Translations under genes and position numbers: made by a program
In this document: positions 1 through 9,037 of the stretch, in pieces
Layout: each line of letters begins with the position of its first letter
How positions within the stretch are numbered: position 1 is the first letter of the stretch
Origin: Rubritalea tangerina
GTDB taxonomy: Bacteria > Verrucomicrobiota > Verrucomicrobiia > Verrucomicrobiales > Akkermansiaceae
Direction of reading: 5' to 3'
Assembly (NCBI RefSeq): GCF_042683245.1
Contig: NZ_JBHUJB010000005.1
Span: 124,001-188,000, forward strand
DNA length: 64,000 nucleotides
Notes under the pieces: model-generated
Seen by the model: only the letters and a program-made list of their open reading frames with translations
What the model was told of the DNA's origin: nothing
Database searches by the model: none

Positions 1-231
1 GTCACCTAGGCAGTAGCTTTTGAGCGTACGTGATGATGCTTTACCAGTGGCTGATTGGTTATACTTCGACTTTTGGTCTCCGATAAGAACGAGCTGAATC
101 AAATCCATGAGAATGGATTTTCCAGACCCAGTCACTCCGGCAATGAGTAGATTGCCGTGGATATCAAAGATGTCTTGGTAACCAAACCAGTTGATGGCGT
201 GGATGCGTGTGAGTTCGATTTTTCGGCTCAT
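1..231 (-). CDS. jetC: Wadjet protein JetC, SMC/MukB-like ATPase, N-terminal 77 codons only
   Basis: This is the start of a large ATPase whose body lies beyond the left edge. The ATG is at 231-229 and the frame stays open to base 1. The translation begins MSRKIELTRIHAINWFGYQD and carries a Walker A motif, AGVTGSGKSILMDLIQLVL, at about residues 32-50, as in SMC, RecF and MukB N-terminal half-domains. It follows JetB by 21 bp and JetA lies upstream, the known jetA-jetB-jetC order. In Wadjet systems JetC forms the SMC dimer that extrudes loops on closed circular plasmids, and JetD then cleaves them. The family call rests on the Walker A region and the neighbours; the coiled coil, signature motif and jetD are not visible. 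Confidence 0.85.
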   Translation of the reverse strand, partial: MSRKIELTRIHAINWFGYQDIFDIHGNLLIAGVTGSGKSILMDLIQLVLIGDQKSKYNQSATGKASSRTLKSYCLGD

Positions 232-252
232 AGTTTCAATGATTGTGCGTTC

Positions 253-1077
253 TTATTCCTCTTCGTCATCCAACAGCCCGACTTCTTCGTCTTCCTCATC
301 GTCATCGAGCATTGGTTTTTCTTCTTTTGGCTGTGTGGGGATTTCTTCCAACACCTGATCCTCTCCATTTTCGGTAGCGGTGCTACTGTCTTCAGAAGAC
401 TGGATAGGAGTTTCATCGGACTCTGTATCATCTTCGTTGACGTTGGCTTCAGATTCAGAATCTGGATCAGCAGTTTCAGCTTGGAAGGAGCTTGCTGCTT
501 TGACCCATTGCTCGATACCTGGGAATGGGATGGCAAATCGTAAGGTGGGTAGAATTTGAATTACAGAGTCACTAAATTCATCCTCCCAGTCCATTTCAAT
601 AAGGTTGAAGCGAGCAAAGCGACGCAAGATTTCTTTCATGCGTGACTGAGAAAGGGGATGCATGCTAGGGAACTTACTTTGGAACTGTTCATTAAATTCT
701 CGTAAGTTGAAGAATACATCATGAGCACCATTTTCCCGTACTTCTACATCGTAATCGTACCACAGGGAGAGGGCTACGAGCGTTTCATCCCTTTTTAGTT
801 TTCTGGTAAGTGAGGGCACTTCAGGGATGGCCATAATAAGGCGTTCATCTCGCTGAATAATAATTTTAAGACCTAACAAAGCAGCCCATTCTTCTAACCA
901 TGGTTGGTGTTCGATAGCCCAATCATACAAGGGTCTCTCTGCGGGGCGTCCTCTGAGCAATGAACCGTGAGCTAACAAACGGTGTGCTACATCTTGCAGC
1001 ATTTGTTTATCACGCTCGCGCATGGTGTTATTGAACAAAGACTGATCCGTATCCGTTTCTATGGTTGTCGGGTTCAT
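253..1077 (-). CDS. jetB: Wadjet protein JetB (DUF4194, MukE-like)
   Basis: A 274-residue cytoplasmic protein. Residues 1 to about 195 match the DUF4194/MukE-like winged-helix subunit, which bridges the kleisin (JetA) and the SMC heads (JetC). Visible family-like blocks are the N-terminal helix with QDVAHRLLAHGSLLRGRP, LVALSLWYDYDVEV in the middle, and RMKEILRRFARFNLIEMDWE. From about residue 200 the protein becomes a low-complexity acidic tail of about 70 residues rich in Asp, Glu, Ser and Thr, ending in DDDEEDEEVGLLDDEEE. It lies 32 bp after jetA and 21 bp before jetC, so the three are almost certainly one transcript. No clear Shine-Dalgarno precedes the ATG. Confidence 0.85.
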   Translation of the reverse strand: MNPTTIETDTDQSLFNNTMRERDKQMLQDVAHRLLAHGSLLRGRPAERPLYDWAIEHQPWLEEWAALLGLKIIIQRDERLIMAIPEVPSLTRKLKRDETLVALSLWYDYDVEVRENGAHDVFFNLREFNEQFQSKFPSMHPLSQSRMKEILRRFARFNLIEMDWEDEFSDSVIQILPTLRFAIPFPGIEQWVKAASSFQAETADPDSESEANVNEDDTESDETPIQSSEDSSTATENGEDQVLEEIPTQPKEEKPMLDDDEEDEEVGLLDDEEE

Positions 1078-1109
1078 AGTGATCTTAGTTAGATTGGTGA
1101 AAGGCTTTT

Positions 1110-2540
1110 TTAGCGCGCTTTAGGGTGAATGGTGAATTGGTCTAGGAGCATGTCTTCGACCTGGTCAGGTTCAGGAAGTATGTCGTGGGTAATGGCGTCA
1201 CGAGGTGTAGTGATGTCGTATTCGCTCTCTAGGGTGTCGCTGTGAAGAAGGAGACCGATAGTATTCAGAAGCCACTGTTCTACGTCCGTTGGGATGTCCT
1301 TAGACTTAAGCCCATCAGAGGTGACATTGAGTTCATGGTAGAAGCGGTTTGCTCGTAGTGTGGTGAGCGAGGAGTTGATGTTGTCACTCATTTCTTCAAG
1401 GGCATAGAAGGAGTCATCATCCTCATAGAGATCTTGTAGAGGTGCTTGTTCTCCTTTAGCGCGCACCACACGCGGCGAGAAGAGAGAGTCAATGCCGGAT
1501 AAGAGGCTTACAGCTGGAATTTTTAGGCCAGGTAGATCGAGGTCTTCAGGTAAGGCGTTGATTTTGCACTCAGCATATTTCTCATTGATCAATTCAAAGA
1601 GTTCTCGCACTTCTGCTCTACGTCCACTGGAGACTTCCTGTAGGTAACGGAATCGTGCGAAGGAGCGTCTAGCAAAGTCTGCAGCCCTTCGGTCGACGGC
1701 CTCAGCTTGTGGTTCAACACTGTCTAACAACCTTGCTGCATCGTGAAGTGCGTTTTGGACGCGTACTTCAACTTCGTCTTCATTGAGTTCAGGACGACGT
1801 TTTTGGAGCTCTAGCTCCATTTTAGCGATGACCGTGGGGTTCGTTTGGATCTGCGCCAGCTGTTCTCTGGCCATTGGCAGGCGCACTGGGATGTCTAAGT
1901 CGATGAGTGACTTGTAGGCTCTTTGGCCAATGTTTTCTGAGAAGTCATCGTAAAGAACTTGGAGGTTTTCTTTGATGGAGTCTGAGCGGAGCTGGCGTTG
2001 GGTGAGGCGCGCCATGCCTTGTTGGATAGAGCGTAGCTCTTGTAGCCCATAGCGTAGGTTGTCTGTACAAGCTTCGAGGTCCGCAAGTGGGTGTTTTTCA
2101 AATGCCTCTTTGTCCATAATGCGGGAGCAAACGAGGTGGAGTTTGTCGGTAAAGGTTACTTGTTCTGGATATGCCATTCTACGAAGGCATTCGAGAAGTA
2201 GTTCCGCACGGCTATCAAGGTAGTAGACACGTTGGTAATCTGAGCGTTTCGGTTCTTCGAGCCATTCTGATTGAAGCATTTGACGAATCATTTCAGGGGC
2301 TGTGATTCTACTTTGTTCGTCATCGAGGTCTTCCGGTAGCTCAATGTGCTCGATGCCTTCATTGATAATATCTTCACAGACTTCGATTAGTTCAGATCTG
2401 GTTAAGCCGACTCCATGTCGATGGCGTTGGATGCTCTCAATTTTGTCCAAAGCATCGATGTAGAGTTTACCGTATCGCCATGTTAGAACGGCGAAGAATC
2501 GGCTGGGTGTATCTCTGAAGATTTGTTGGCTCAAGCTCAC
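1110..2540 (-). CDS. jetA: Wadjet protein JetA (DUF5716, MukF/kleisin-like)
   Basis: A 476-residue soluble protein with a GTG start (MSLSQQIFRDTPSRFFAVLT). An N-terminal winged-helix-like part (RYGKLYIDALDKIESIQR) is followed by a long helical middle and a C-terminal acidic helical region, as in the kleisin subunit of Wadjet condensins. Known role: JetA links the two JetC heads and recruits JetB. It is the first gene of the visible operon, with about 400 bp of non-coding DNA before it. I recognise it by overall sequence and by its place before JetB and JetC. It contains no nuclease or ATPase motif, as expected for this subunit. Confidence 0.85.
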   Translation of the reverse strand: MSLSQQIFRDTPSRFFAVLTWRYGKLYIDALDKIESIQRHRHGVGLTRSELIEVCEDIINEGIEHIELPEDLDDEQSRITAPEMIRQMLQSEWLEEPKRSDYQRVYYLDSRAELLLECLRRMAYPEQVTFTDKLHLVCSRIMDKEAFEKHPLADLEACTDNLRYGLQELRSIQQGMARLTQRQLRSDSIKENLQVLYDDFSENIGQRAYKSLIDLDIPVRLPMAREQLAQIQTNPTVIAKMELELQKRRPELNEDEVEVRVQNALHDAARLLDSVEPQAEAVDRRAADFARRSFARFRYLQEVSSGRRAEVRELFELINEKYAECKINALPEDLDLPGLKIPAVSLLSGIDSLFSPRVVRAKGEQAPLQDLYEDDDSFYALEEMSDNINSSLTTLRANRFYHELNVTSDGLKSKDIPTDVEQWLLNTIGLLLHSDTLESEYDITTPRDAITHDILPEPDQVEDMLLDQFTIHPKAR

Positions 2541-2943
2541 AATCCAGAGAGACTAGGCAAGAGCTTCTTCCTTGGAAGTGGGAAAAAGAATTTTATGATG
2601 GGCGTGTGTGGAGAGAGGTTTTTTTTAGAATCGGCTAGGGAGAGTCATTAAGACATCTTTAGTGAACAAGTTGTGAATAAGTCTCTGGATGCATGCCTCT
2701 GTGGGGTTCTTGTCTTCTGTGTGGTGGTTAGGGGTGGGAAAATTTTTTCTCAAAGCTACTTAATAGTTTACATATATTGATTATTTTTGAATCTGAAATG
2801 GCTTGCGTCGCATTAGCTTGGTGTGTCGAGGTGATAATGAGGCGTAGAGTTAGGGGATTTGTACATGTTAGGCGGTTTATTGTATAAATGCAGCGATTGA
2901 TTAAGATCTATGTAGGTGCGGGAAGGGTAGTTGTTGACGAGCA
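2541..2943. other. intergenic region between divergent jetABC and isomerase gene
   Basis: About 400 bp without a convincing gene. It should carry promoters for both directions because the flanking genes diverge. The stretch around 2755-2800 is AT-rich and would suit a promoter, but I see no box pair good enough to call, and no tRNA or strong hairpin. Confidence 0.5.
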
Positions 2944-3990
2944 ATGAGGGCTTTGGCAGTTTTCGTGCACAAGCCTATGGACATTCAACTAAAAGCAAAT
3001 ATTGAGATCGGGGTATGCCCGACACATGTGAAATTTGTAGGTGGCTTGGTTCCTAACGAGGACAGCCGCCTTCCACGTGATGAGAACGGAGAACTGTTTG
3101 CGATTGCTGAGATGCGTCGACTACAAGCAATGTCTCCTGTCAAAATCGATTCTGTGCAGATTTCTCAATTTAATGGAACGCATCCAGAGGATTTGGCGGA
3201 GATGTACACGGGCTTGAAAGATTTGGGATTGATCGTGAAGATTATTCTTATGGTAGGAGGGGCGAACCCGATGGATCCCGCTGATGAAGATGCGGTAGTT
3301 GCGCAGCTTGTAGAAGGGGTGAACACGGCTAAGAAGTTTGATATTGAAGAGGTGGGATCGACTTCGTTAGAAGAGTGGTTATCTGGAGCGCCGCGCAAGG
3401 AGGGTGAGGAGTTTGAAGCTGCAGTGCAACAAGTTATAAAGCTGCATAAGCGAGTATACGACGAGGCTGAGATTGCTGATTCATGCCTTAAAGTTTGGCA
3501 ACTTGAGTTCCTTAGAGGAACCGAGTTTACCACTTTCACGGACCTCGGGCGGGTGTGGCAGGTTGCTAAGGGACTCAATGACCTTATTGGTGAGAAATTT
3601 TTCAAGCTGCTCGTTGATGCTGCTCATTGTGGAGATTCTAACCTCAACATTCCTGAGAATGAGGTATTGATCGATGAAATTGCAAAGTCTGGAGAACTCG
3701 GTATGTTTCACGCATCAGCCAAGACGACTCGTGGCTGTTTAAGCACGGATGATGGGTGGATTGGGGCTATGTTAGCCGCATGTGCAAAAACGGGAGAGCT
3801 GACTGAAGTTATTGTTGAGCTTTTTCATCATGAAGATGATGCACTTGCGGGCTTACGTGAGGCTGTAGAAGGTCATGGAACCAATACGCTTGATGGACGT
3901 TCCTACACTGAAGCTGTGGTGGACGGATTACAGGAGGTTGCAAGACGTATCAACAATCTCGTTGCTCGGGGAATCCTCCCAGCCAAGTAG
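2944..3990 (+). CDS. sugar-phosphate isomerase/epimerase-like TIM-barrel protein
   Basis: A 348-residue soluble protein with the look of a xylose-isomerase-like TIM barrel. Short strands alternate with helices, for example VKIDSVQISQFNGTHPEDL, GLIVKIILMVGGANP and KFDIEEVGSTSLEEW, and there are acidic and His residues of the metal-binding kind (LLVDAAHCGDSNLNIPE, GMFHASAKTTRG). A second in-frame ATG lies at 2974 (MDIQLKANIEIGVCPTHVKF); the family domain seems to begin there, so the true start may be either. It stands alone, divergent from the Wadjet genes, with its own terminator at 4012-4045. The substrate cannot be inferred from context. Confidence 0.6.
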   Translation: MRALAVFVHKPMDIQLKANIEIGVCPTHVKFVGGLVPNEDSRLPRDENGELFAIAEMRRLQAMSPVKIDSVQISQFNGTHPEDLAEMYTGLKDLGLIVKIILMVGGANPMDPADEDAVVAQLVEGVNTAKKFDIEEVGSTSLEEWLSGAPRKEGEEFEAAVQQVIKLHKRVYDEAEIADSCLKVWQLEFLRGTEFTTFTDLGRVWQVAKGLNDLIGEKFFKLLVDAAHCGDSNLNIPENEVLIDEIAKSGELGMFHASAKTTRGCLSTDDGWIGAMLAACAKTGELTEVIVELFHHEDDALAGLREAVEGHGTNTLDGRSYTEAVVDGLQEVARRINNLVARGILPAK

Positions 3991-4011
3991 TAAGAAATCT
4001 CAGTTTATAGA

Positions 4012-4045
4012 AAGAGCCCAGCAAATATTGCTGGGCTCTTTTTTA
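4012..4045 (+). terminator. intrinsic terminator after the isomerase-like gene
   Basis: The stem AAGAGCCCAGCA pairs with TGCTGGGCTCTT across a short AT-rich loop and is followed by a run of T. It starts 21 bp past the stop codon. Confidence 0.9.
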
Positions 4046-4055
4046 TTGTTGTTGA

Positions 4056-4346
4056 ACTAGGTCGAATGGAGAAGGCAAGAGGGGGAGCACACTCAAGAAT
4101 AGTTCAGCGCATACGATCTTACTGCCCCAATATCATAGTGAGCGTGAGGATTCTCAGTTAGTTGTCGGCATCGGTGATAGCGAGAGCTCTAGATCGAATG
4201 CACTGGTGGTTCAAAAAAGTGGAGGAGTTGAGCTAGGTGTTCCAGATCAACAAACTCATAAAGCACCTCTCCTAATCACCGCGGACGGGAAGGTTAGGCT
4301 TCGAGAAGCACAGGGGGGGATATCAATGGGAGTATATGGAGAGTGA
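4056..4346 (+). pseudogene. eroded C-terminal remnant of a repeat-type surface (adhesin-like) protein
   Basis: An open frame of about 96 codons without a plausible start runs from an upstream in-frame stop (4053-4055) to TGA at 4344-4346. It reads LPQYHSEREDSQLVVGIGD, then SSRSNALVVQKSGGVELG, then KAPLLITADGKVRLRE and a short end. The pattern of a value-with-name phrase (VVGxGxxxxxRSNALVVxKxGxVELG) is typical of the last module before the end of trimeric-autotransporter-head or S74-peptidase-containing surface proteins of Bacteroidota and Verrucomicrobiota. The long N-terminal repeats, signal peptide and C-terminal anchor or chaperone domain are absent. I infer a deletion remnant. The rest of the gap to 4520 holds nothing recognisable. 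Confidence 0.6.
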
Positions 4347-4520
4347 GATTATTTCTGAAATAGAATAATTCGTAAATAGATCGAACAGCCATGCTCAACT
4401 AGAGATTTGATACTAGGTCTTGTGATCTAGTGAAGTAAATCAGATAGTCTCAGCATGTTACTATCAGCAATTCTCGATAAGACACGTATTCAACTTGAAG
4501 GGTCATAGGCCTCACAGTAT

Positions 4521-5246
4521 CTACACATCAGATTGTTTTGATACTTGAGGCTTAAAATCTACTAGACTACGGCTTTTGACAACTTCTCGACCTTTACTAT
4601 CTTTTGTTGAATAAAAGAATATAAGTTGTCTCTTCTCTGAACGATTCATAAGCATTGTAGAGTAAACGATTTTTGGTTTACCCTCCAGTAAGACGGCTGC
4701 TTGGCAATGGACTGCTTTTTTCTTGCCTGAAGTAGCAATTGGCACATTCCTTGACGCTAGGGGTTTTAGTTTGATTCTTTTATTATCAATCTTATACAGG
4801 ATCTCTTTCTGTGAAAGGTTCACTAATTTATACGAGCCATATTTAAAATCACTAGCGTCTAGATCAAATATTAAGGTTCTTAACTCTTTGTTTATAGTAA
4901 GAAATAAGATCAGAGGTGACTTTATGTTCTGAGGAATTTGAATAGACTTGAATAGCTTGTAGGGGGTCTCCGGATCATTTGTCTCAGTGTAGAATTTGAT
5001 TGGAGCTCCTTTTTGGTAGGGGTATCCACGAGAATAGCTCATTTCCATAGTCTCAATACTGACCATTTCTTCTTTACCCCGTTCATTTTTAGTTTTTAAC
5101 AGAATTGGGCTAGAGTCCCACTTTTCCCAAGTGGTTACTTTGAATTGAGGCTTTTTGCTTTTAACTGTTTCAGCATTTGCACAAGTATTGAAGAGTAGTG
5201 CAGAAATGACGAAAAAGCGTACTAGATGTTTATAGATTGGTTGCAT
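4521..5246 (-). CDS. secreted hypothetical protein, partner of the Verru_Chthon A-like gene
   Basis: A 241-residue protein with an N-terminal signal peptide (hydrophobic VRFFVISALLFNTCANAE, cleavage probably after ANA). The mature part is rich in beta-strand patterns (IKSPLILFLTINKELRTLIFDL, then KPLASRNVPIATSGKKKA) and basic residues. I recognise no named domain. It begins 4 bp after the stop of the 1239-residue gene, so the two are translated together, and it may assist export or assembly of that protein. One Cys lies in the mature region. Confidence 0.75.
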   Translation of the reverse strand: MQPIYKHLVRFFVISALLFNTCANAETVKSKKPQFKVTTWEKWDSSPILLKTKNERGKEEMVSIETMEMSYSRGYPYQKGAPIKFYTETNDPETPYKLFKSIQIPQNIKSPLILFLTINKELRTLIFDLDASDFKYGSYKLVNLSQKEILYKIDNKRIKLKPLASRNVPIATSGKKKAVHCQAAVLLEGKPKIVYSTMLMNRSEKRQLIFFYSTKDSKGREVVKSRSLVDFKPQVSKQSDV

Positions 5247-5250
5247 TGTC

Positions 5251-8200
5251 TTAAATCTCGTTACTTGAAAGCCATTTGAATGAAGTAATTATGAACTTAC
5301 GGCCGTAGGTTTTATTTGTTGCAGTGGTGCTTGGGTTAGGGACCCATTTGTTAAGAATAGCATCAGTCTCTCCCAAAGTCGGATACGCTGGGTCTGGAAT
5401 TTTAAAGGGCTCGGAGGAGTTTTCACTCCAATCTGTTGTGCGTTGTATTGTGGCCTCGCACCATGCTTGTGCTACAACCTTACCATTGTCGTCTCGGGCG
5501 TCCCCATAGCACCTGACGGTAAAAGTATCTCCACGGGTTCTGATAACACTTCCAATAGTTTGCAAAACATCAGATTGCATTAAATAGCCTGGGCTGCCCA
5601 CTAATGTACTGAGTGATATGTCTTTGGACCCAGTGTTTATAGACGTGTCTGTGAAGTTGCTGATCGTTATTGGCTCGCTGAATTTTTCATTCAGCCCAGC
5701 ATCTTCTATGGCCATTTGTAATGCGCCAAGTTTATCTACGTCAACATTGGTGTTGGGCGATGGTAAAGGTCTGAGTCTTCGATTGACGAAATCGCTGACA
5801 CCCATAAAGGGGCCACGTAATTTGACCTGATCTACGATAGATTCGGCGAGTTTAGTAATTTCATCGTTACTCAGTTCCCTGTATCCAGTCCATGTATTTG
5901 TGCTCCTTGCAATATCTTCCTTGGTACCGGCTGGAAGTTGGAATCTTGAAAATGGAACTCCTTCGTTTTTGTCTTCTTTGACTTGTGATATGTTTAGGTA
6001 TTTAACATTTAAGTTGTTATGAGAACTTAGAATGGCTTTCCAGGCATCAACGGATGTCGAGTTGATGTTAAACCCGCCAGCGATTGCCAAATGTTTGGCT
6101 ATTTTAGCATAGTCCTTCATGTCATCCTCGATAGAATCACCAAGCTTCTGCGAAGCTTCATAGATGATTCGGGGGTTTTGAAGAGGGCTCTTAGTTTTAT
6201 CGTTATCGTTAACTAATGCTTGAATTGCTGAGGAATGAGTGAGGTAAGCTTGGACTGGAGCCTGTTCAATCGCTAATCTGTTGTCTCCCCAGTTAATTGA
6301 GGAAAAGAAGTATTGATCCCAGAGAGCTTCATTTGAGGCCCATGAGAAGTCAGTCAGGGTTTGAGCTTTAGGGGCTTTATACTGAGTACTGATAGGTCTT
6401 CTCGTAGTGAGTTGATTGGACTTCACGAAGCCTGCAGGTTTAAATGAATTTGCAATTTGTGAGGATCCATCCTCGGGAATGATGGATATGTCTGCATGTG
6501 TTAGTGCAGCAATCGAGGTGAGAGGAGCTCTGGGAAGGTCATAGAGCACGACATTACTTGTCCCATATGAAGCATTTCTGCCAAGGCCCCAGTAGCCGTG
6601 ACCTTCAGGGTCTCCGACTAGTTGCAGGTCAGAAACGTCAGAGATGTCTTTTAGCTCAACATTCCAAGCTGGAGAGAGACGGTCTGAACCATCATAATTC
6701 CTTAGATCATAAATTTGCCCCCTAGGGTTGAACTGGTGGAAGACTGGTGCTCCTTCCGCTCCATTTTTTAAGGCCAAGTCGAGTGCACCAATATAGAAGC
6801 CTGATTCTCCGACTCTGGGTAGACTGCTTTCATTGAAGCTTTTATCAATGGAGAGTTTGTGTTTGTGGGCGTCTGCTTTGCTTACGTCGTCGTAGGTTGA
6901 ATATGTTATTCTCGTGATGAAGTCTTCATCCCAAATATCCTTATTAGCCTGCATATAAGGTGGACCTATTTCATTTAACTTAACAGTGGTACCATTGTGA
7001 CTTTTGGTTGATAGCAGAGAGAAATTGAAAGTGTCAAGTTCTCTGTTAGCAAAGCTGTTATGACGACCCGACAATGTTATCCTAACTGATGTGTTCGATT
7101 TTGGTTTGATCGTTGGGGGATTCCAATAATGGTAATATCCACCAGGGAACATGAATAAGCCTGTATCCTCACCATACTCGAAGGTGGCTTCGACCATATT
7201 ATTTCTTTTTACCACCTTATACTCCTGTTCCATCCCCCCCTCAGGGAGTGGTGATAGAACTTTAATTTCACCGGGCTCTAAGATAAACGTTTCCCCAGAT
7301 TTCGGAAGAATTCTGTATGCTAGCGAACCATTATTCCCAACATTAACTGAGAACATTAAATTTTCTACTTTTTGTGGTGCGCCGTCATTATCAGTCCACT
7401 CAAAATTAAAGCGTAAAGGGTTAAATTTTGATGCATACATACCAATAGACTCAAACTCGATTCTTCTGTTGTATGGGTTATGTATTGTCACATAGGGATC
7501 AAATGAAAGAGCTAGCCTCCAATCATTAGGAGCAGGTTTTCCTGTATTCTTCTTTCGTACACCAAGCACCATTGTAACTCTAATAATGCTAGGAGCTATC
7601 CGTGATGCAGTCTGACGGAGAGTGCCTGCAGCTGGATTGAAAGGGCCATTTGAGATTGGCTCTGCTATATCTTTAAAATTGCCAGAGAAGGAATCATAGA
7701 GGCCGCCAGGGCTACTTCTAGAACTGTATTCTCTACCTTGATGAGTTTTACTGTCTCCCGATCCGGTAGCATAGCTGAGAGGGAGGCTGCCTCTGGTGAT
7801 GAAGTTAACTTCATTCGAGGATGGGATGCTACGGTTCCAGCTGAAGCTGTCCCATTCTTTTTTGTATAGTCTGGCATAGTTCCTGAGGAGATCCCACGTT
7901 GGTCCACGGACTACCGCACTATTTGTGCCCACTGAGGATGGAACTTCAAAGAGGTAACCTAGGGGGTGTGAAGATGGATAAAATGCGTCGTCCGTGTACT
8001 GAGTGCTGAGATTCGCGTAATTATCGGTATTATTACGCTCGGGAGAGTTATGGAATTCCTCCAGCTCGTTGAATTTTTGTGTGTCTAATTCAAAAGCAGT
8101 TGAGAGATCGCTTTTCAATCCACCAAGCCTAGTGTTTGTCAACAGTGATACCGACTTGTTAGTGATATGATGGAAGTACTTTTGAGCTGAAGGGGTAATG

Positions 8201-8970
8201 AGTTCGGTTGTCTGCAGTGAGGGAGTATTGATTTGCTCAGATTTTGATTTCTCAAAATACTGCTCGAATACAACTTCATCAATTGCATCTAGCGACGAGC
8301 GGTATGGGGAGGAGTTCTTGTTAGAATCCGCCCACTTATCATCTTCTTTGATCTGAATACCATAGCTAGCCTTTAAGGATTCATCCGAAACCCAGTAGCC
8401 ATAGCTTCCTGTGAAATTACCGTCAGTATGAACTGGAATAGTAGCAACTTGTACATAATCAGCCTTGTCCCCCGCCTGGCCTAGAGTGCCCTCACCTAGG
8501 AGTGTGATCAGCTCAGAGCCAGAGATGTTGTACGGTGCAACATCTTTTTTGACATCGACTTCTGATGGTATTTTAGGGTTAGAGAAAGGAATTGTTGCTA
8601 GCCAAGTAACTAGGTTTTTTGTGTTTGCATCACGAGGGGTCCAATTTTCAGTGTTCCATACTCCACTGATGTATTTCATGGTGGAGCTACTACCTTCCAG
8701 TATATCAGCATTTGCTGTGACGCGTTGGTCGGGGCCTGCGTATTTTTGGAGTTGGGCGATAGCAATTTGGAGGGCCATGCGTGCGTTGGCTTGGGCCTCG
8801 AGTTGGTAGCGCTGTTGCTTGGACTGTTTCACTTCCGTGCGAGAGAGTGAGAGCATGCCGACGGTAATCATGACGAGGAGGACCATGATTGAGAGGCTTG
8901 CAATGAGGGCGAAGCCTTTGGAGTGGGTAGAGGGCTGTGGGCGCAGTTGGGTTAGGGTACGCTTCATCAT
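5251..8970 (-). CDS. Verru_Chthon cassette protein A-like, PilX/GspK-type large pilin-like protein
   Basis: A 1239-residue exported protein. Residues 17-45 form a prepilin-like N-terminus: HSKGFALIASLSIMVLLVM with a Gly-Phe junction, then a hydrophobic helix and SRTEVKQSKQQ. The Glu usual at position +5 is replaced by Ala, as in GspK-type tip pseudopilins and PilX. An Ala/Gln-rich helix (QLEAQANARMALQIAIAQLQ) follows, the hallmark of Verru_Chthon cassette protein A. The rest is a large, mostly beta ectodomain with Tyr, Asn and Ser rich stretches. In relatives, cassette proteins A-D are encoded together; here only the A-like gene and an unrelated secreted protein are present. A good promoter lies 39 bp upstream. 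The function of the family is unknown; surface or pilus-tip display is an inference. Confidence 0.85.
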   Translation of the reverse strand: MMKRTLTQLRPQPSTHSKGFALIASLSIMVLLVMITVGMLSLSRTEVKQSKQQRYQLEAQANARMALQIAIAQLQKYAGPDQRVTANADILEGSSSTMKYISGVWNTENWTPRDANTKNLVTWLATIPFSNPKIPSEVDVKKDVAPYNISGSELITLLGEGTLGQAGDKADYVQVATIPVHTDGNFTGSYGYWVSDESLKASYGIQIKEDDKWADSNKNSSPYRSSLDAIDEVVFEQYFEKSKSEQINTPSLQTTELITPSAQKYFHHITNKSVSLLTNTRLGGLKSDLSTAFELDTQKFNELEEFHNSPERNNTDNYANLSTQYTDDAFYPSSHPLGYLFEVPSSVGTNSAVVRGPTWDLLRNYARLYKKEWDSFSWNRSIPSSNEVNFITRGSLPLSYATGSGDSKTHQGREYSSRSSPGGLYDSFSGNFKDIAEPISNGPFNPAAGTLRQTASRIAPSIIRVTMVLGVRKKNTGKPAPNDWRLALSFDPYVTIHNPYNRRIEFESIGMYASKFNPLRFNFEWTDNDGAPQKVENLMFSVNVGNNGSLAYRILPKSGETFILEPGEIKVLSPLPEGGMEQEYKVVKRNNMVEATFEYGEDTGLFMFPGGYYHYWNPPTIKPKSNTSVRITLSGRHNSFANRELDTFNFSLLSTKSHNGTTVKLNEIGPPYMQANKDIWDEDFITRITYSTYDDVSKADAHKHKLSIDKSFNESSLPRVGESGFYIGALDLALKNGAEGAPVFHQFNPRGQIYDLRNYDGSDRLSPAWNVELKDISDVSDLQLVGDPEGHGYWGLGRNASYGTSNVVLYDLPRAPLTSIAALTHADISIIPEDGSSQIANSFKPAGFVKSNQLTTRRPISTQYKAPKAQTLTDFSWASNEALWDQYFFSSINWGDNRLAIEQAPVQAYLTHSSAIQALVNDNDKTKSPLQNPRIIYEASQKLGDSIEDDMKDYAKIAKHLAIAGGFNINSTSVDAWKAILSSHNNLNVKYLNISQVKEDKNEGVPFSRFQLPAGTKEDIARSTNTWTGYRELSNDEITKLAESIVDQVKLRGPFMGVSDFVNRRLRPLPSPNTNVDVDKLGALQMAIEDAGLNEKFSEPITISNFTDTSINTGSKDISLSTLVGSPGYLMQSDVLQTIGSVIRTRGDTFTVRCYGDARDDNGKVVAQAWCEATIQRTTDWSENSSEPFKIPDPAYPTLGETDAILNKWVPNPSTTATNKTYGRKFIITSFKWLSSNEI

Positions 8971-9008
8971 CAGTGTATTTCGAGTGTATTGATTGTTTGC
9001 TTTATGTA

Positions 9009-9037
9009 TTTATATTGTAATCACAAGGTAAATGCAA
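9009..9037 (-). promoter_or_regulatory. sigma-70 type promoter for the Verru_Chthon A-like gene
   Basis: On the minus strand TTGCAT (9037-9032) and TATAAA (9014-9009) are separated by exactly 17 bp. Transcription would start near 9002 and give a leader of roughly 30 nt before the ATG at 8970. This is the best-matching promoter I saw in the window. Confidence 0.7.
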
